Origin: Solirubrobacteraceae bacterium
GTDB lineage: Bacteria; Actinomycetota; Thermoleophilia; Solirubrobacterales; Solirubrobacteraceae
Direction of reading: 5' to 3'
NCBI GenBank assembly: GCA_017882375.1
Contig: JADGPP010000004.1
Span: 1-64,000, forward strand
DNA length: 64,000 nt
How positions within the stretch are numbered: position 1 is the first letter of the stretch; every line of letters starts with the position of its first letter. The notes below the pieces were generated by a model. The model saw nothing but the letters and a program-made list of their open reading frames with translations, was not told the DNA's origin and searched no databases. A program made the translations under genes and the position numbers. Below are positions 9,010 through 19,941 of the stretch, in pieces.

Positions 9010-11041
9010 GGCCAGCGCACCCCGTCAGTCACCGTTGTGGGAGCCCACGCAGGCCGATCTGCAGCGCGCGGAGATGACGCGCTTCATGCGCTGGGCGGCC
9101 GAGCGCCGCGGGCACGACTTCGACGACTACGAGGATATGTGGCGCTGGTCGGTGGAGGAGCTCGAGGACTTCTGGGCGAGCATCTGGGAGTTCTGCGAAG
9201 TTCGCAGCTCAAAGACCTACGAGCAGCCGCTGGCCGAGCGGCGCATGCCCGGCGCGCAGTGGTTCACCGGCGCAGAGCTCAACTACGCCGAGAACCTGCT
9301 CGCCCCGCTGCGCCACGAGCACGCCGACGGCGGCTCGGATCGCTCTGACACGGTTGCCGTCGTGCACAGCTCCGAGCTGCGCGACATGCGCGAGCTGACG
9401 TGGGGGGAGTTGACCGCGCAGGTCGCCGCCGTGGCGGGCGGATTGCGCGACCTCGGTATCGGGCGCGGCGATCGCGTCGTCGCCTACATGCCGAACATCC
9501 CCGAGACGCTCGTGGCCTTTCTCGCGACTGCCTCAATCGGCGCGATCTGGTCCAGCGCCGCGCCGGAGTTCGGCGCGCGCAGCGTGGTCGACCGCTTCGC
9601 GCAGATCGAGCCGAAGGTGCTGCTGAGCGTCGACGGCTACCGTCACGGCGGCAAGGACTTCGACCGCAGCGCCGTCGTGCAGAGCATCCTCGACGAGTTG
9701 CCGACGGTGGCGCACACGGTCCTGCTTGGTTACCTCAGCGAGGACGCAGAGCTCGACGGCGCGCTCGGCTGGGAGGACCTGAAGCGCAGGGGGGAGGGCA
9801 GCGAGCTGGTGTTCGAGCAGGTGCCCTTCGAGCACCCGCTCTGGGTGCTTTACTCCTCCGGCACGACCGGACTGCCCAAGGCGATCGTGCAGGGTCACGG
9901 CGGGATCCTCGTCGAGCAGCTGAAGAAGCGCATGCACCTGGACCTGCACCCCGGCGACCGCATGTTCTGGTTCACGACGACCGGCTGGATGATGTGGAAC
10001 TTCCTCGTCGGCGCCCTGCACTCAGACGCCGCGATCGTGCTCTACGACGGCAGTCCCGCGTACCCCGACCTCGGCGCTCTGTGGAGCCTTGCCGAGCGCG
10101 CGGGCATCACCTGCATGGGCGTCAGCGCCGGGCTGCTGGCCAGCTGCGAGAAGGCCGCAGTCGAGCCACGGCGCGACTACGACCTCAGCGCCCTGCGCGC
10201 GATCGGCTCGACCGGCTCGCCGCTGGCGCCGGAGAGCTTTCAGTGGGTCTACGAGCACGTCGGGCGCGACGTCTGGCTGTTCTCCACCAGCGGCGGCACC
10301 GACGTGTGCACGGCGTTCGTCGCCGGCTGCCCGCTGCGGCCGGTCTACGAGGGAGAGCTGCAGTGCCGCGCGCTGGGCTGTGCGGTGGAGTCCTGGGATG
10401 AGGCCGGCCACGCGCACGTCGATCGCGTCGGCGAGCTGGTGATCACCGAGCCGATGCCCTCGATGCCGCTGTTCTTCTGGGGCGACGAGGACGGAGAGCG
10501 CCTGCGCGAGAGCTACTTTGCGATGTATCCAGGGGTGTGGCGCCACGGCGACTGGATCCGCATCACGCCGCGCGGCGGCGCGGTGATCTACGGCCGCTCT
10601 GACTCGACGATCAACCGCCAGGGCGTGCGCATGGGCACGAGTGAGATCTACCGCGCCGCCAACGCGGTGGAGCAGGTGCTCGACGCGCTCGTCGTCGACA
10701 TCCCGGCTCGCCCCGGCGAGGAGGAGCTGCGCATGGTCCTGTTCGTCGTGCTCGCGCCCGGCACGACGCTCGACGACGAGCTGACAGCGCAGATCAAGCG
10801 CCGCATCCGCGAGGACTGCTCGCCGCGCCACGTGCCCAACGAGATCCGCCAGATCGAGGAGGTCCCGCGCACGCTCTCGGGCAAGGTGCTCGAGGTTCCC
10901 GTCAAGCGCATCCTCATGGGCACCGCCGTCGGCGAGGCCGCAAGCGTCGACTCGCTGGTCAACCCGCGCGCGCTGGACTACTTCGTCGAAATGGCGCACG
11001 AGCTGCAACTGCAGTCCGCCGACGCAGCCGGCCCGCGCTGA
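9008..11041 (+). CDS. Acetoacetate-CoA ligase (acetoacetyl-CoA synthetase)
   Basis: PLWEPT...MTRFMRW, LPGAQWFTGAELNYAENLL, WVLYSSGTTGLPKAIVQGHGG, SDSTINRQGVRMGTSEIYR, PRTLSGKVLEVPVKRIL. Confidence 0.95.
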   Translation: MASAPRQSPLWEPTQADLQRAEMTRFMRWAAERRGHDFDDYEDMWRWSVEELEDFWASIWEFCEVRSSKTYEQPLAERRMPGAQWFTGAELNYAENLLAPLRHEHADGGSDRSDTVAVVHSSELRDMRELTWGELTAQVAAVAGGLRDLGIGRGDRVVAYMPNIPETLVAFLATASIGAIWSSAAPEFGARSVVDRFAQIEPKVLLSVDGYRHGGKDFDRSAVVQSILDELPTVAHTVLLGYLSEDAELDGALGWEDLKRRGEGSELVFEQVPFEHPLWVLYSSGTTGLPKAIVQGHGGILVEQLKKRMHLDLHPGDRMFWFTTTGWMMWNFLVGALHSDAAIVLYDGSPAYPDLGALWSLAERAGITCMGVSAGLLASCEKAAVEPRRDYDLSALRAIGSTGSPLAPESFQWVYEHVGRDVWLFSTSGGTDVCTAFVAGCPLRPVYEGELQCRALGCAVESWDEAGHAHVDRVGELVITEPMPSMPLFFWGDEDGERLRESYFAMYPGVWRHGDWIRITPRGGAVIYGRSDSTINRQGVRMGTSEIYRAANAVEQVLDALVVDIPARPGEEELRMVLFVVLAPGTTLDDELTAQIKRRIREDCSPRHVPNEIRQIEEVPRTLSGKVLEVPVKRILMGTAVGEAASVDSLVNPRALDYFVEMAHELQLQSADAAGPR

Positions 11042-11130
11042 GCGACCGCACGACCGCGCGGCCATCGCCGGTCCGCGCCAGACGGAGACTCCGCCGCCTC
11101 GCCCGCGGCGCGGGCGCGACAGGCCGACCT

Positions 11131-12288
<1,158 letters not shown>

Positions 12289-12327
12289 GGCGCGGACCCT
12301 ATCTCGCGCGCCGTGCCCGCGGCCTCC

Positions 12328-13617
12328 TCAGCGGAAGCGCGGCTTGGCCAGCAGCAACTGCACGTCCTGGATGCGCCGCTCGCGAAAGCCGCCCTCGCAG
12401 TAGCTCAGGTACAGCTCCCACAGCCGGCGGAAGCGCTCGTCGTAGCCGAGCGCGGAGAGGCGCTCGCTCGCCGCGAGGAAGCGCTCGCGCCAGCGCTCCA
12501 GCGTCAGCGCGTAGTGCGCGGTGATGTCGTCGACGTGCGCCTGGCGAAAGTCGGTCACGCGCGCGACCGTGCGCCCGATCACCTCCAGCGACGGCAGGCA
12601 GCCGCCGGGGAAGACGTGCGTGTTCATGAAGCTCTTGCCGGCCTTCTCGACCTCATAGGCCTCGTCCTCGATCACGATCGCCTGCAGCAGCATCGCGCCG
12701 TCGTCCTTGACCAGCTCCGAGCAGCGCTTGAAGAAGGTCGGGAAGTACTGCCAGCCGACCGCCTCGATCATCTCGATCGACACGAGCTTGTCGTAGGGGC
12801 CCTGTTGGCCGATCTCCGATCGGTCGCGGTAGTCCTGGAAGAGGACGGTCACGCGGTCCTGCAGGCCGGCCTCGCGCACGCGCTCGGTCGCGTACGCATG
12901 CTGCTCGGCGGAGATCGTCGTGGTCGTCACGCGACAGCCGTGGCGCTCGGCCGCGTACAGCGCGAAGCCGCCCCAGCCGGTGCCGATCTCCAGCACGTGA
13001 TCCTCGGGGCCGAGCTCGAGCTTGCTGCACACGCGCGCCAGCTTGGCCAGCGACGCCTGTTCGAGCGTGTCCTGCGGCGACTCGAAGACCGCGCACGAGT
13101 ACATCATCGTCGGATCGAGAAACTGCGAGAACAGCTCGTTGCCGAGGTCGTAGTGCGCCGAGATGCGCTCGCGCGAGCGCCCCGGCGTGTTGCGCGCCAG
13201 CCAGCGCGCCCAGCGCTGCACGGGGATCAGCACCGGCGCGAGCACGCGCCGCAGGCGATCCAGGGTGGCGACGTTGCGCGCGGCGATGCGCGTCAGCGCG
13301 ACCAGGTCCTCGCAGTCCCACAGGCCGTCGACGTAGGACTCGCCGAGGCCGACGCTGCCGCGCAGCAGCTGGCGGTAGAAGCGCGCCGAGCGCACGCGCA
13401 GCACCGCCGACAGCGGGCTTCGCGCCAAGCGCTCGCCGAAGACCAGCCGGCGCGAGCCCTCGACGACGATCAGCTCACCGCCGCGCGCCCGCGACAGCAG
13501 GCGCAACGCCAGCCAGCGTGCCACGCGGTCGATCGGCGAGTAGCCGCCGCCCTGCGGCCGGCCGCAGTCGCTGTGCGCGGGGGAGAGCGCAGCGGCGGGG
13601 TGCTGCGCGGCGCTCAT
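12328..13617 (-). CDS. Cyclopropane-fatty-acyl-phospholipid synthase family SAM methyltransferase
   Basis: ISAHYDLGNELFSQFLDPTMMYSCAVF, VLEIGTGWGGFALYAAERHGCRVTTTTISAEQHAYA. Confidence 0.94.
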   Translation of the reverse strand: MSAAQHPAAALSPAHSDCGRPQGGGYSPIDRVARWLALRLLSRARGGELIVVEGSRRLVFGERLARSPLSAVLRVRSARFYRQLLRGSVGLGESYVDGLWDCEDLVALTRIAARNVATLDRLRRVLAPVLIPVQRWARWLARNTPGRSRERISAHYDLGNELFSQFLDPTMMYSCAVFESPQDTLEQASLAKLARVCSKLELGPEDHVLEIGTGWGGFALYAAERHGCRVTTTTISAEQHAYATERVREAGLQDRVTVLFQDYRDRSEIGQQGPYDKLVSIEMIEAVGWQYFPTFFKRCSELVKDDGAMLLQAIVIEDEAYEVEKAGKSFMNTHVFPGGCLPSLEVIGRTVARVTDFRQAHVDDITAHYALTLERWRERFLAASERLSALGYDERFRRLWELYLSYCEGGFRERRIQDVQLLLAKPRFR

Positions 13618-14510
13618 AGGACAACCTCTCGCTCTGCGCGTCGCTCGGTGGTGCTCGCGCCATCGTCGGCGCCCGCCGCGCCGGCGCCGGGGCACCTGCC
13701 GGGGTGCGCGTGATAGCTGGCGCCGCGCAGGCGCAGCCGCAGCGCATGCGCATAGATCCGCGCGCTCAAGCGCATCGTCAGAGCCGGATAGCGCAACAGC
13801 GCGCGACGCAGCTCGCCGGGGGTCATCTCGTGGCGGCGCAGCGAGAGCGTCGCGTCAAACGCCCGCTCACCGCCGCCGCGCGTCGATTCGATGTGCACCG
13901 ACAGGCGCTCGCCCGGCTCGCTCAGGCGCCAGTCATAGGTGTGGTCCATGCCCATCAGCGGCGACACGTGCAGTGCCTTGGCAAAGCGCCCGTGCAGAAC
14001 CGCCGTCGTGCCGTGGTCGCTGCGCTCGTCGACCGGCATGACATAGGCGTGGCGCTCGCCCCACGGGGTGTTCGTGACGTGCGCGATCACTGCCCTGACT
14101 CGCTCGCCGACGGCGTCGTAGCAGTAGTAGAAGCTCACCGGGTTGAAGCAGTGGCCGAGGTAGCGCAGGTGCGTGAGCAGCCGGATCGGACCGTCGGCGG
14201 CGATGCCGGTGCTCTGCATGACGACGTCGGCGACGGCCGCGCGCAGCGACGTCGCCGGGTCGCCGAGGTAGTCGGCGCGGCGAAACCACGCGACGGCCGG
14301 GCGCCGCGCCGACCACAGCAGGTTCGCGTCGAACAGCCCCGGCAGCTCGTCGATGTCCAGGTAGGCCATGAACAGCGGGAAGCGAAACTCGTCGGGCGGC
14401 GCGCTGCGGCGGTGACGGACCGACCCCGCATACAGGCACGAGGCCCGCGGGACCGGTGTCACGGCACCGGCGACCGCGCGGGCGCCGAGCGCGGCGGGCG
14501 CGGTGCTCAC
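13614..14510 (-). CDS. DUF1365 family protein (GTG start, 4-bp overlaps with both neighbours)
   Basis: SCLYAGSVRHRRSAPPDEFRFPLFMAYLDIDELPGLF...LTHLRYLGHCFNPVSFYYCYD. Confidence 0.92.
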   Translation of the reverse strand: MSTAPAALGARAVAGAVTPVPRASCLYAGSVRHRRSAPPDEFRFPLFMAYLDIDELPGLFDANLLWSARRPAVAWFRRADYLGDPATSLRAAVADVVMQSTGIAADGPIRLLTHLRYLGHCFNPVSFYYCYDAVGERVRAVIAHVTNTPWGERHAYVMPVDERSDHGTTAVLHGRFAKALHVSPLMGMDHTYDWRLSEPGERLSVHIESTRGGGERAFDATLSLRRHEMTPGELRRALLRYPALTMRLSARIYAHALRLRLRGASYHAHPGRCPGAGAAGADDGASTTERRAEREVVL

Positions 14511-15751
14511 AGGCTCACCCCGAACGGCTCGCACGCGCGCAGCGCGCTGACGACGCCGTCCTCGTGAAAGCCCCAGCCCCAGTAGGCGCCGCAGTAGTGC
14601 GTGCGCCCGCACAGGCCGCTGATCGTCGAGTGCTCGGACTGCGCGGCGACGCCGCTTGGCGTGTACATCGGGTGGGCGTAGGGGATCTTGCGGATGATCT
14701 TCGCCGGGTCGATTGCCTCCGTGCGGTTCAGTGTGACGCAGAAGTCCTCCTCGGCGGCCAGCCGCTGCAGGTGGTTCATGTAGTAGGTCACCGTGCTCAG
14801 CGGCTTGGGCTCGCGCAGCAGGTGGAAGTTCCACGCCGAGCGTGCGGCGCGCCGGCGCGGCAGCAGCGTGCTGTCGGTGTGCAGTACGGCCTCGTTGGGC
14901 TGATAGTCGATCGCGCCGAGCAGCTCGCGCTCGCGCTCGGAGGGGTCGCGCAGCATCCCCAGCGCCTGGTCGGAATGGGTGGCGATGATCACCTGGTCAT
15001 ATGTCCCGGCGCCGGCGCCGGCGGCGAGGATCTCCACGTGGTCGTCATGGCGCGTGACCGAGCTGACCGGAGCGCGCAGGCGGATGCGGTCGCGAAACGG
15101 CGCCGTCAGCGCCTCGACGTAGCGCGCCGAGCCGCCCGTGATGGTCGACCACTGCGGCCGGTCGCGAAAGCCGAGCATCCCGTGGTTGGCGAAGAACTCG
15201 GCGATGAAGCGCGCCGGGAAGGAGCCGGCCCTGCGCGGGTCGGCCGACCACACCGCCGACATCTGCGGAACGATCAGGCGCTCGACGAACGCACGCGAGA
15301 AGCGCTGGCGCGAGAGGAAGTCGTGCATCGACTCGCCGCTCTCCTCGTGCTCGAGCAGGGCGCGCAGCGCCCGGTTGAAGCGCAGCAGGTCGACGATCAT
15401 CCGTGCAAAGCGCGGGCTGGCGAAGTTGCCGGGCTGGCAGAACAGTCCCCGCGGCGTGCCACTGAACTCGAAGTCGCGCTCCTCGCCCTTGACCGAGAAG
15501 CTCATGTGCGTCGGCTGGCGCGCGACGCCGAGGCGGTCGAGCAGGCAAGTGAAGTTGGGGTAGTTGCGGTCGTTCATCACGATGAACCCCGTATCGACGT
15601 GATGTGTCTGATGAGCGGTGTCAACGCGGATCGTGTTCGTGTGCCCGCCCGCGTAGGAGTTGGCCTCGTAGACGACGATCTCGTGCTCGCGGTGCAGCAG
15701 ATGCGCGGCGACGAGCCCGGAGACGCCCGCGCCGACGATCGCGATCCTCAC
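14507..15751 (-). CDS. NAD/FAD-dependent oxidoreductase (COG2907-type)
   Basis: MRIAIVGAGVSGLVAAHLLHREHEIVVYEANSYAGGHTNTI dinucleotide-binding motif. Confidence 0.94.
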   Translation of the reverse strand: MRIAIVGAGVSGLVAAHLLHREHEIVVYEANSYAGGHTNTIRVDTAHQTHHVDTGFIVMNDRNYPNFTCLLDRLGVARQPTHMSFSVKGEERDFEFSGTPRGLFCQPGNFASPRFARMIVDLLRFNRALRALLEHEESGESMHDFLSRQRFSRAFVERLIVPQMSAVWSADPRRAGSFPARFIAEFFANHGMLGFRDRPQWSTITGGSARYVEALTAPFRDRIRLRAPVSSVTRHDDHVEILAAGAGAGTYDQVIIATHSDQALGMLRDPSERERELLGAIDYQPNEAVLHTDSTLLPRRRAARSAWNFHLLREPKPLSTVTYYMNHLQRLAAEEDFCVTLNRTEAIDPAKIIRKIPYAHPMYTPSGVAAQSEHSTISGLCGRTHYCGAYWGWGFHEDGVVSALRACEPFGVSL

Positions 15752-15940
15752 CGGGCCGCCCTCCCGCCTGCCGTCGCGATGTCCGTTGGAGGCTGCATCT
15801 CGTAGGTCAATCTACGCCGCAGCGCCCCTTGCGGATCACCGCCGCGGCACGTAGATCCGGATCGCTCGGCCGAACGTCGATGCACGGTCGTTTCGCTCGC
15901 TGGCAGGAGTGAGTGCCCGCGGCGTCGAACAAGAGCGCCG

Positions 15941-16846
15941 ATGAAGCGTGTTGCCACACCTCCCACCGATCGTCAGGCTCCCGGCAGCTCTCCGCTCGGC
16001 GGCACAAGCGAGCACCAGAGCCTCTCCAAGTACATCCGCGCACGCTTCGACGAGTGCTCGCGCTCGCAGAAGGACGTCGCTCAGTACATCGTCGACCACC
16101 TCGACGAGGCGGCCTTTCAGACCGCCGAGGAGCTCGCGCGCCGCGCCAACACCTCCAGCTCGACCGTCGTGCGCTTCTCTCAGGCGCTCGGCTTCGAGGG
16201 CTTTCCCGAGTTGCAGGCAGCCGCGCGCGAGGAATATCGCCGCGTGCACGCCAACTCCGCCGAGCCCGGCACGTCGTCGCCGTCGACGCCGCTGTTCTCG
16301 CTCGATCAGAACGAGTTCGAGACGGCCCTGGCGGCAGACCACCTGAACGTCGAGGAGACCGCGCGCAAGGTCTCGCGCAGCTCCGTCGAGGCGCTGATCG
16401 AGGCGATCGTCTCGGCCGAGAAGGTGCTCGTCGCGGGCACCGACCAGATGGCCTTCTTCGCCAGCTACCTGCGCCACCTGCTGATGCTGCTCGACCTGCG
16501 CGTCGACGTCGTCGCCAGCCCCTCCCAGGAGGCGCTCAGCCGCCTCGGGCGCATCGAGCAGGGAACGCTCGTGATCGGCCTGTCGGCCGGTCGCCCGCAC
16601 CCGCTGGTGGTGCGCGCGATGAAGCTCGCCCGCCATCGCAAGGCAAAGACGGCGGCGATCACCGACGCGACACTCTCCGAGGTCGCAAAGCTCGCGCAGA
16701 TCAAGCTCTACTACTCCTCCAACAGCCCCGCCTACGTGCGCTCGCACACGGCGCTGCTCAGCCTCATCCAGGCCCTCGCCTACGGCGTCTACGCACAGGA
16801 CTCTGCGCAGTACGACGACCGCATCAAGGCCTTCCGCCTGAAGTAG
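15941..16846 (+). CDS. MurR/RpiR family transcriptional regulator
   Basis: QKDVAQYIVDHLDEAAFQTAEELARRANTSSSTVVRFSQALGFEGFPELQ HTH plus SIS domain. Confidence 0.9.
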   Translation: MKRVATPPTDRQAPGSSPLGGTSEHQSLSKYIRARFDECSRSQKDVAQYIVDHLDEAAFQTAEELARRANTSSSTVVRFSQALGFEGFPELQAAAREEYRRVHANSAEPGTSSPSTPLFSLDQNEFETALAADHLNVEETARKVSRSSVEALIEAIVSAEKVLVAGTDQMAFFASYLRHLLMLLDLRVDVVASPSQEALSRLGRIEQGTLVIGLSAGRPHPLVVRAMKLARHRKAKTAAITDATLSEVAKLAQIKLYYSSNSPAYVRSHTALLSLIQALAYGVYAQDSAQYDDRIKAFRLK

Positions 16847-16929
16847 GACGGGGCCTTGTGGCGCCGACTCGCTCAAGGGCCGTCGCTTCTTCGTTATGTA
16901 TGCAGGCGGCCAAACCGGATCACCCGCCG

Positions 16930-18120
16930 TCAGCGGCGATGACCGCGCGAGACGATGACAGCGACCGGAGCATGTGATGCCAGAACCAACCCGGCCCTAG
17001 TGCCAAGGCGGAGTACGCGCCCGCGCCGGTAGCGCCTGCTGCGGGCCGAACTCACCTTTCCGACGGCACAGTGATTGGCCAGCAGCCTGCGCTCGGCCGT
17101 TCCCAGCGCGGTTCCCGCCGAGACGTGCGGGACGGTGCACGGCGGACCAGTGGAGACAGTGATCGCTACGGCTGTACCGGAGGCGAGTTTGGTGCCCGGC
17201 GCGTGATTCAGCGCGATTACGTAGCCGGCGCGGACCTTGCGGCTTGCGACGCGCCTGATGCTGCCGACCGTGCAGCCGCCCGCTTTGATGGCTCGCTGAA
17301 TCGAGCCGAGTGTCGTTAGCGAGGTGAACGTCGGCACCACGCACGGCGGCGGCGGCGCGACAGCGGTGATCGCCGCGCTCGCCGTAATCTCGGGAGGGCT
17401 CTGGCTCGACGGGTACTGGACGTAGCCACAGGCGAGATACTGGCCAGAGCTTTTCAGCGTCTCGTTGGAGCTTTCCGCGAACGGCCCTCCCGTGACGGGC
17501 CAATTGTTGCTGTGCTGTGCGGGAAAGTCGACAAAGCTCACGCCTGAGGTGCTCGCCGCGGCGGACGCATTGGCAGGGCAGCCGCGTCCGGTGTCCGGGA
17601 GCACGAACACTTCGACCGAGCGCCGCACCTCGGCCTGCGCAGTGGTCACTATCTGGAAGTTCTGTTCCACGGCGACTGTCGCCGGCGCAGCGATCGACAG
17701 CGCCAGGTGTGGGGACCGAACGGTGAACGTGAGTGAGGTGTTCGCAACCACCATCCCGGCGTCTGTCAGCCACCCGCACAGAAGGTAGGAGCCGGCCGTG
17801 TCGAACGTCCGGTTGGTCGTCGTCGAAAACGAGCCTTCCACGACACCTTCGCCACCGAACACGACGGAGCTGCCCGCGCTTGCGTCGGCGCTGAAGTTCG
17901 CCCCGCAGCCCTGGCCGCCGGTCGGCTTCACGGTCACACCGAGCGAAGTCTGTTTGTCGGTCGACGTGCCCGAGGCGATCAGCTGCGTCGTGATTGACTC
18001 GGCCGGGTCGGCGCCGGTATTCAGCGTGAGCGTCGGCGCGGCGGCGGCGGTCGATGCCGCGAGCAGTCCAATGGTGATCGCAAGCGCCAGGCAGACGCTC
18101 ATCCATGACTTTCCAGACAT
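16930..18120 (-). CDS. Secreted protein with C-terminal PASTA-like repeats
   Basis: Signal peptide MSGKSWMSVCLALAITIGLLAASTAAAA; two C-terminal (V/T)VP...AxxxLxxxGCxVGxIRRxxSRKVRxGYVI...GTAVAITVSTG units. Confidence 0.8.
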   Translation of the reverse strand: MSGKSWMSVCLALAITIGLLAASTAAAAPTLTLNTGADPAESITTQLIASGTSTDKQTSLGVTVKPTGGQGCGANFSADASAGSSVVFGGEGVVEGSFSTTTNRTFDTAGSYLLCGWLTDAGMVVANTSLTFTVRSPHLALSIAAPATVAVEQNFQIVTTAQAEVRRSVEVFVLPDTGRGCPANASAAASTSGVSFVDFPAQHSNNWPVTGGPFAESSNETLKSSGQYLACGYVQYPSSQSPPEITASAAITAVAPPPPCVVPTFTSLTTLGSIQRAIKAGGCTVGSIRRVASRKVRAGYVIALNHAPGTKLASGTAVAITVSTGPPCTVPHVSAGTALGTAERRLLANHCAVGKVSSARSRRYRRGRVLRLGTRAGLVLASHAPVAVIVSRGHRR

Positions 18121-18294
18121 CTGGCCCCCTTGATCTCTTTGCAGACAACTTCGAACGCTGCCTCGCCGCGCCGTATCCGGGCTCGACGGACGGCGCCAGC
18201 ATAAACGAGTTCGAATTATCGATACAACGCTGACTTGGGCGATCGGCTCGGCGCGGGCCCCTGCAGCGCTGTGCGGCGCAGATAGACTTGGGTC

Positions 18295-19179
18295 ATGCGC
18301 GACGAGTCAACATTCGCGGTCAAGACAGGCTTGGCCGAGATGCTCAAGGGCGGGGTGATCATGGACGTGGTCAACGCCGCTCAGGCGACGGTCGCCGAGG
18401 AGGCTGGCGCCGTCGCGGTGATGGCGCTCGAGCGCGTTCCCGCCGACATCCGCCGCGATGGCGGTGTCGCGAGGATGTCCGATCCGGAGATGATCGCCGG
18501 CATTCAGGAGGCCGTGAGCATCCCCGTGATGGCCAAGGCGCGCATCGGGCACTTCCTCGAGGCGCAGGTGCTGCAGGCGCTGGAGGTCGACTACGTCGAC
18601 GAGTCCGAGGTGCTGACGCCGGCCGACGAGAGCAATCACATCGACAAGTGGGCGTTCAAGGTGCCGTTCGTCTGCGGCGCGACGAACCTCGGCGAGGCGC
18701 TGCGACGGATCGGCGAGGGTGCGGCGATGATCCGCTCCAAGGGCGAGGCCGGCACCGGCGACATCGTCGAGGCGGTCCGCCACATGCGCTCGATCACCGG
18801 CGAGATCCGTCGTCTGCAAACGCTGGCCGACGCTGAGCTCGCGACCGCCGCCAAGGAGCTCGCGGCGCCGCTTGACATCGTGCGCCTCCTCGCCGGCGAC
18901 GGCAAGCTGCCCGTCGTGCTGTTCTGCGCCGGCGGGATCGCCACGCCGGCCGACGCCGCGCTGATGATGGCGCTCGGCGCCGAAGGCGTGTTCGTCGGCT
19001 CGGGCATCTTCAAGTCCGACGACCCGCCGACGCGAGCGCGCGCGATCGTCGAGGCGACGACGCACTGGCAGGACCCCGAGCGCGTGGCCGCCGCCTCGCG
19101 CGGTCTCGGGCCGGCGATGGTCAGCCTGGAGAGCTCCAAGCTCGAGGGCGAGCAGCTCCTGGCCCAGCGTGGTTGGTAG
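18295..19179 (+). CDS. pdxS: Pyridoxal 5'-phosphate synthase lyase subunit PdxS
   Basis: [55 protein letters not shown]. Confidence 0.98.
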   Translation: MRDESTFAVKTGLAEMLKGGVIMDVVNAAQATVAEEAGAVAVMALERVPADIRRDGGVARMSDPEMIAGIQEAVSIPVMAKARIGHFLEAQVLQALEVDYVDESEVLTPADESNHIDKWAFKVPFVCGATNLGEALRRIGEGAAMIRSKGEAGTGDIVEAVRHMRSITGEIRRLQTLADAELATAAKELAAPLDIVRLLAGDGKLPVVLFCAGGIATPADAALMMALGAEGVFVGSGIFKSDDPPTRARAIVEATTHWQDPERVAAASRGLGPAMVSLESSKLEGEQLLAQRGW

Positions 19180-19248
19180 CAGCTGGGCTCGTTCGAGTGG
19201 ACGAGGACGGTCGAAGGTCGAGCGAGACAAGGACGCAGGGAGCGTGGC

Positions 19249-19872
19249 GTGCTAAGCACGCGAGCGACCGAGGACGCCGGCTCGCGAAGGCCATCGGGCG
19301 TCCTGATTGGCGTGCTTGCGCTGCAGGGCGACTTCGAGGCGCACGAGCGCGTGCTGCGGCGGCTCGGCGCGGGGGTGCGCGAGGTGCGCGTCATCGACGA
19401 TCTGGATGGGATCGCCGGTCTGGTCATCCCCGGCGGCGAGTCGACGACGATGATGTTCGGCGTGCAGCGCGAGGGCCTGGCCGAGCCGCTGCGCGAGCTG
19501 GTCGCCGGCGGGCTGCCCGTGCTGGGATCGTGCGCCGGGCTGATCATGCTCGACTGCGCGCACCTCGGGCTGATGGACATTCGCGCGCAGCGCAACGCCT
19601 TCGGGCGCCAGATCAAGAGCTTTGAGACAGACCTCGACGTGGCCGGCCTGCCTGGCGGACCGCTGCACGGCGTGTTCATCCGCGCTCCGTGGATCGCCGA
19701 GCACGGCGACGGCGTGGAGATCCTCGCGGAGGTCGACGGTCACCCGGTGGCCGCGCGCGAGGGTCGCCTGCTGGCGGTGGCGTTTCACACCGAGCTGACC
19801 GAGGACGATCGCCTGCACGTGCTGCTGCTGGAGTGGGCGCAGTCGGCTAGCGCGCAGGCGCCGCGCGGCTGA
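19249..19872 (+). CDS. pdxT: Pyridoxal 5'-phosphate synthase glutaminase subunit PdxT (exact start uncertain)
   Basis: IGVLALQGDFEAHERVLRRLGA, LVIPGGESTTM, LGSCAGLIML, VAFHTELTEDDRLH. Confidence 0.95.
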   Translation: MLSTRATEDAGSRRPSGVLIGVLALQGDFEAHERVLRRLGAGVREVRVIDDLDGIAGLVIPGGESTTMMFGVQREGLAEPLRELVAGGLPVLGSCAGLIMLDCAHLGLMDIRAQRNAFGRQIKSFETDLDVAGLPGGPLHGVFIRAPWIAEHGDGVEILAEVDGHPVAAREGRLLAVAFHTELTEDDRLHVLLLEWAQSASAQAPRG

Positions 19873-19941
19873 GCTGCTCGCCGCCGGTTGCGGCAGGGTC
19901 GGGCAGGAGATGGCGGCGCAGGAAGGCGAGCTTGACGCCGA

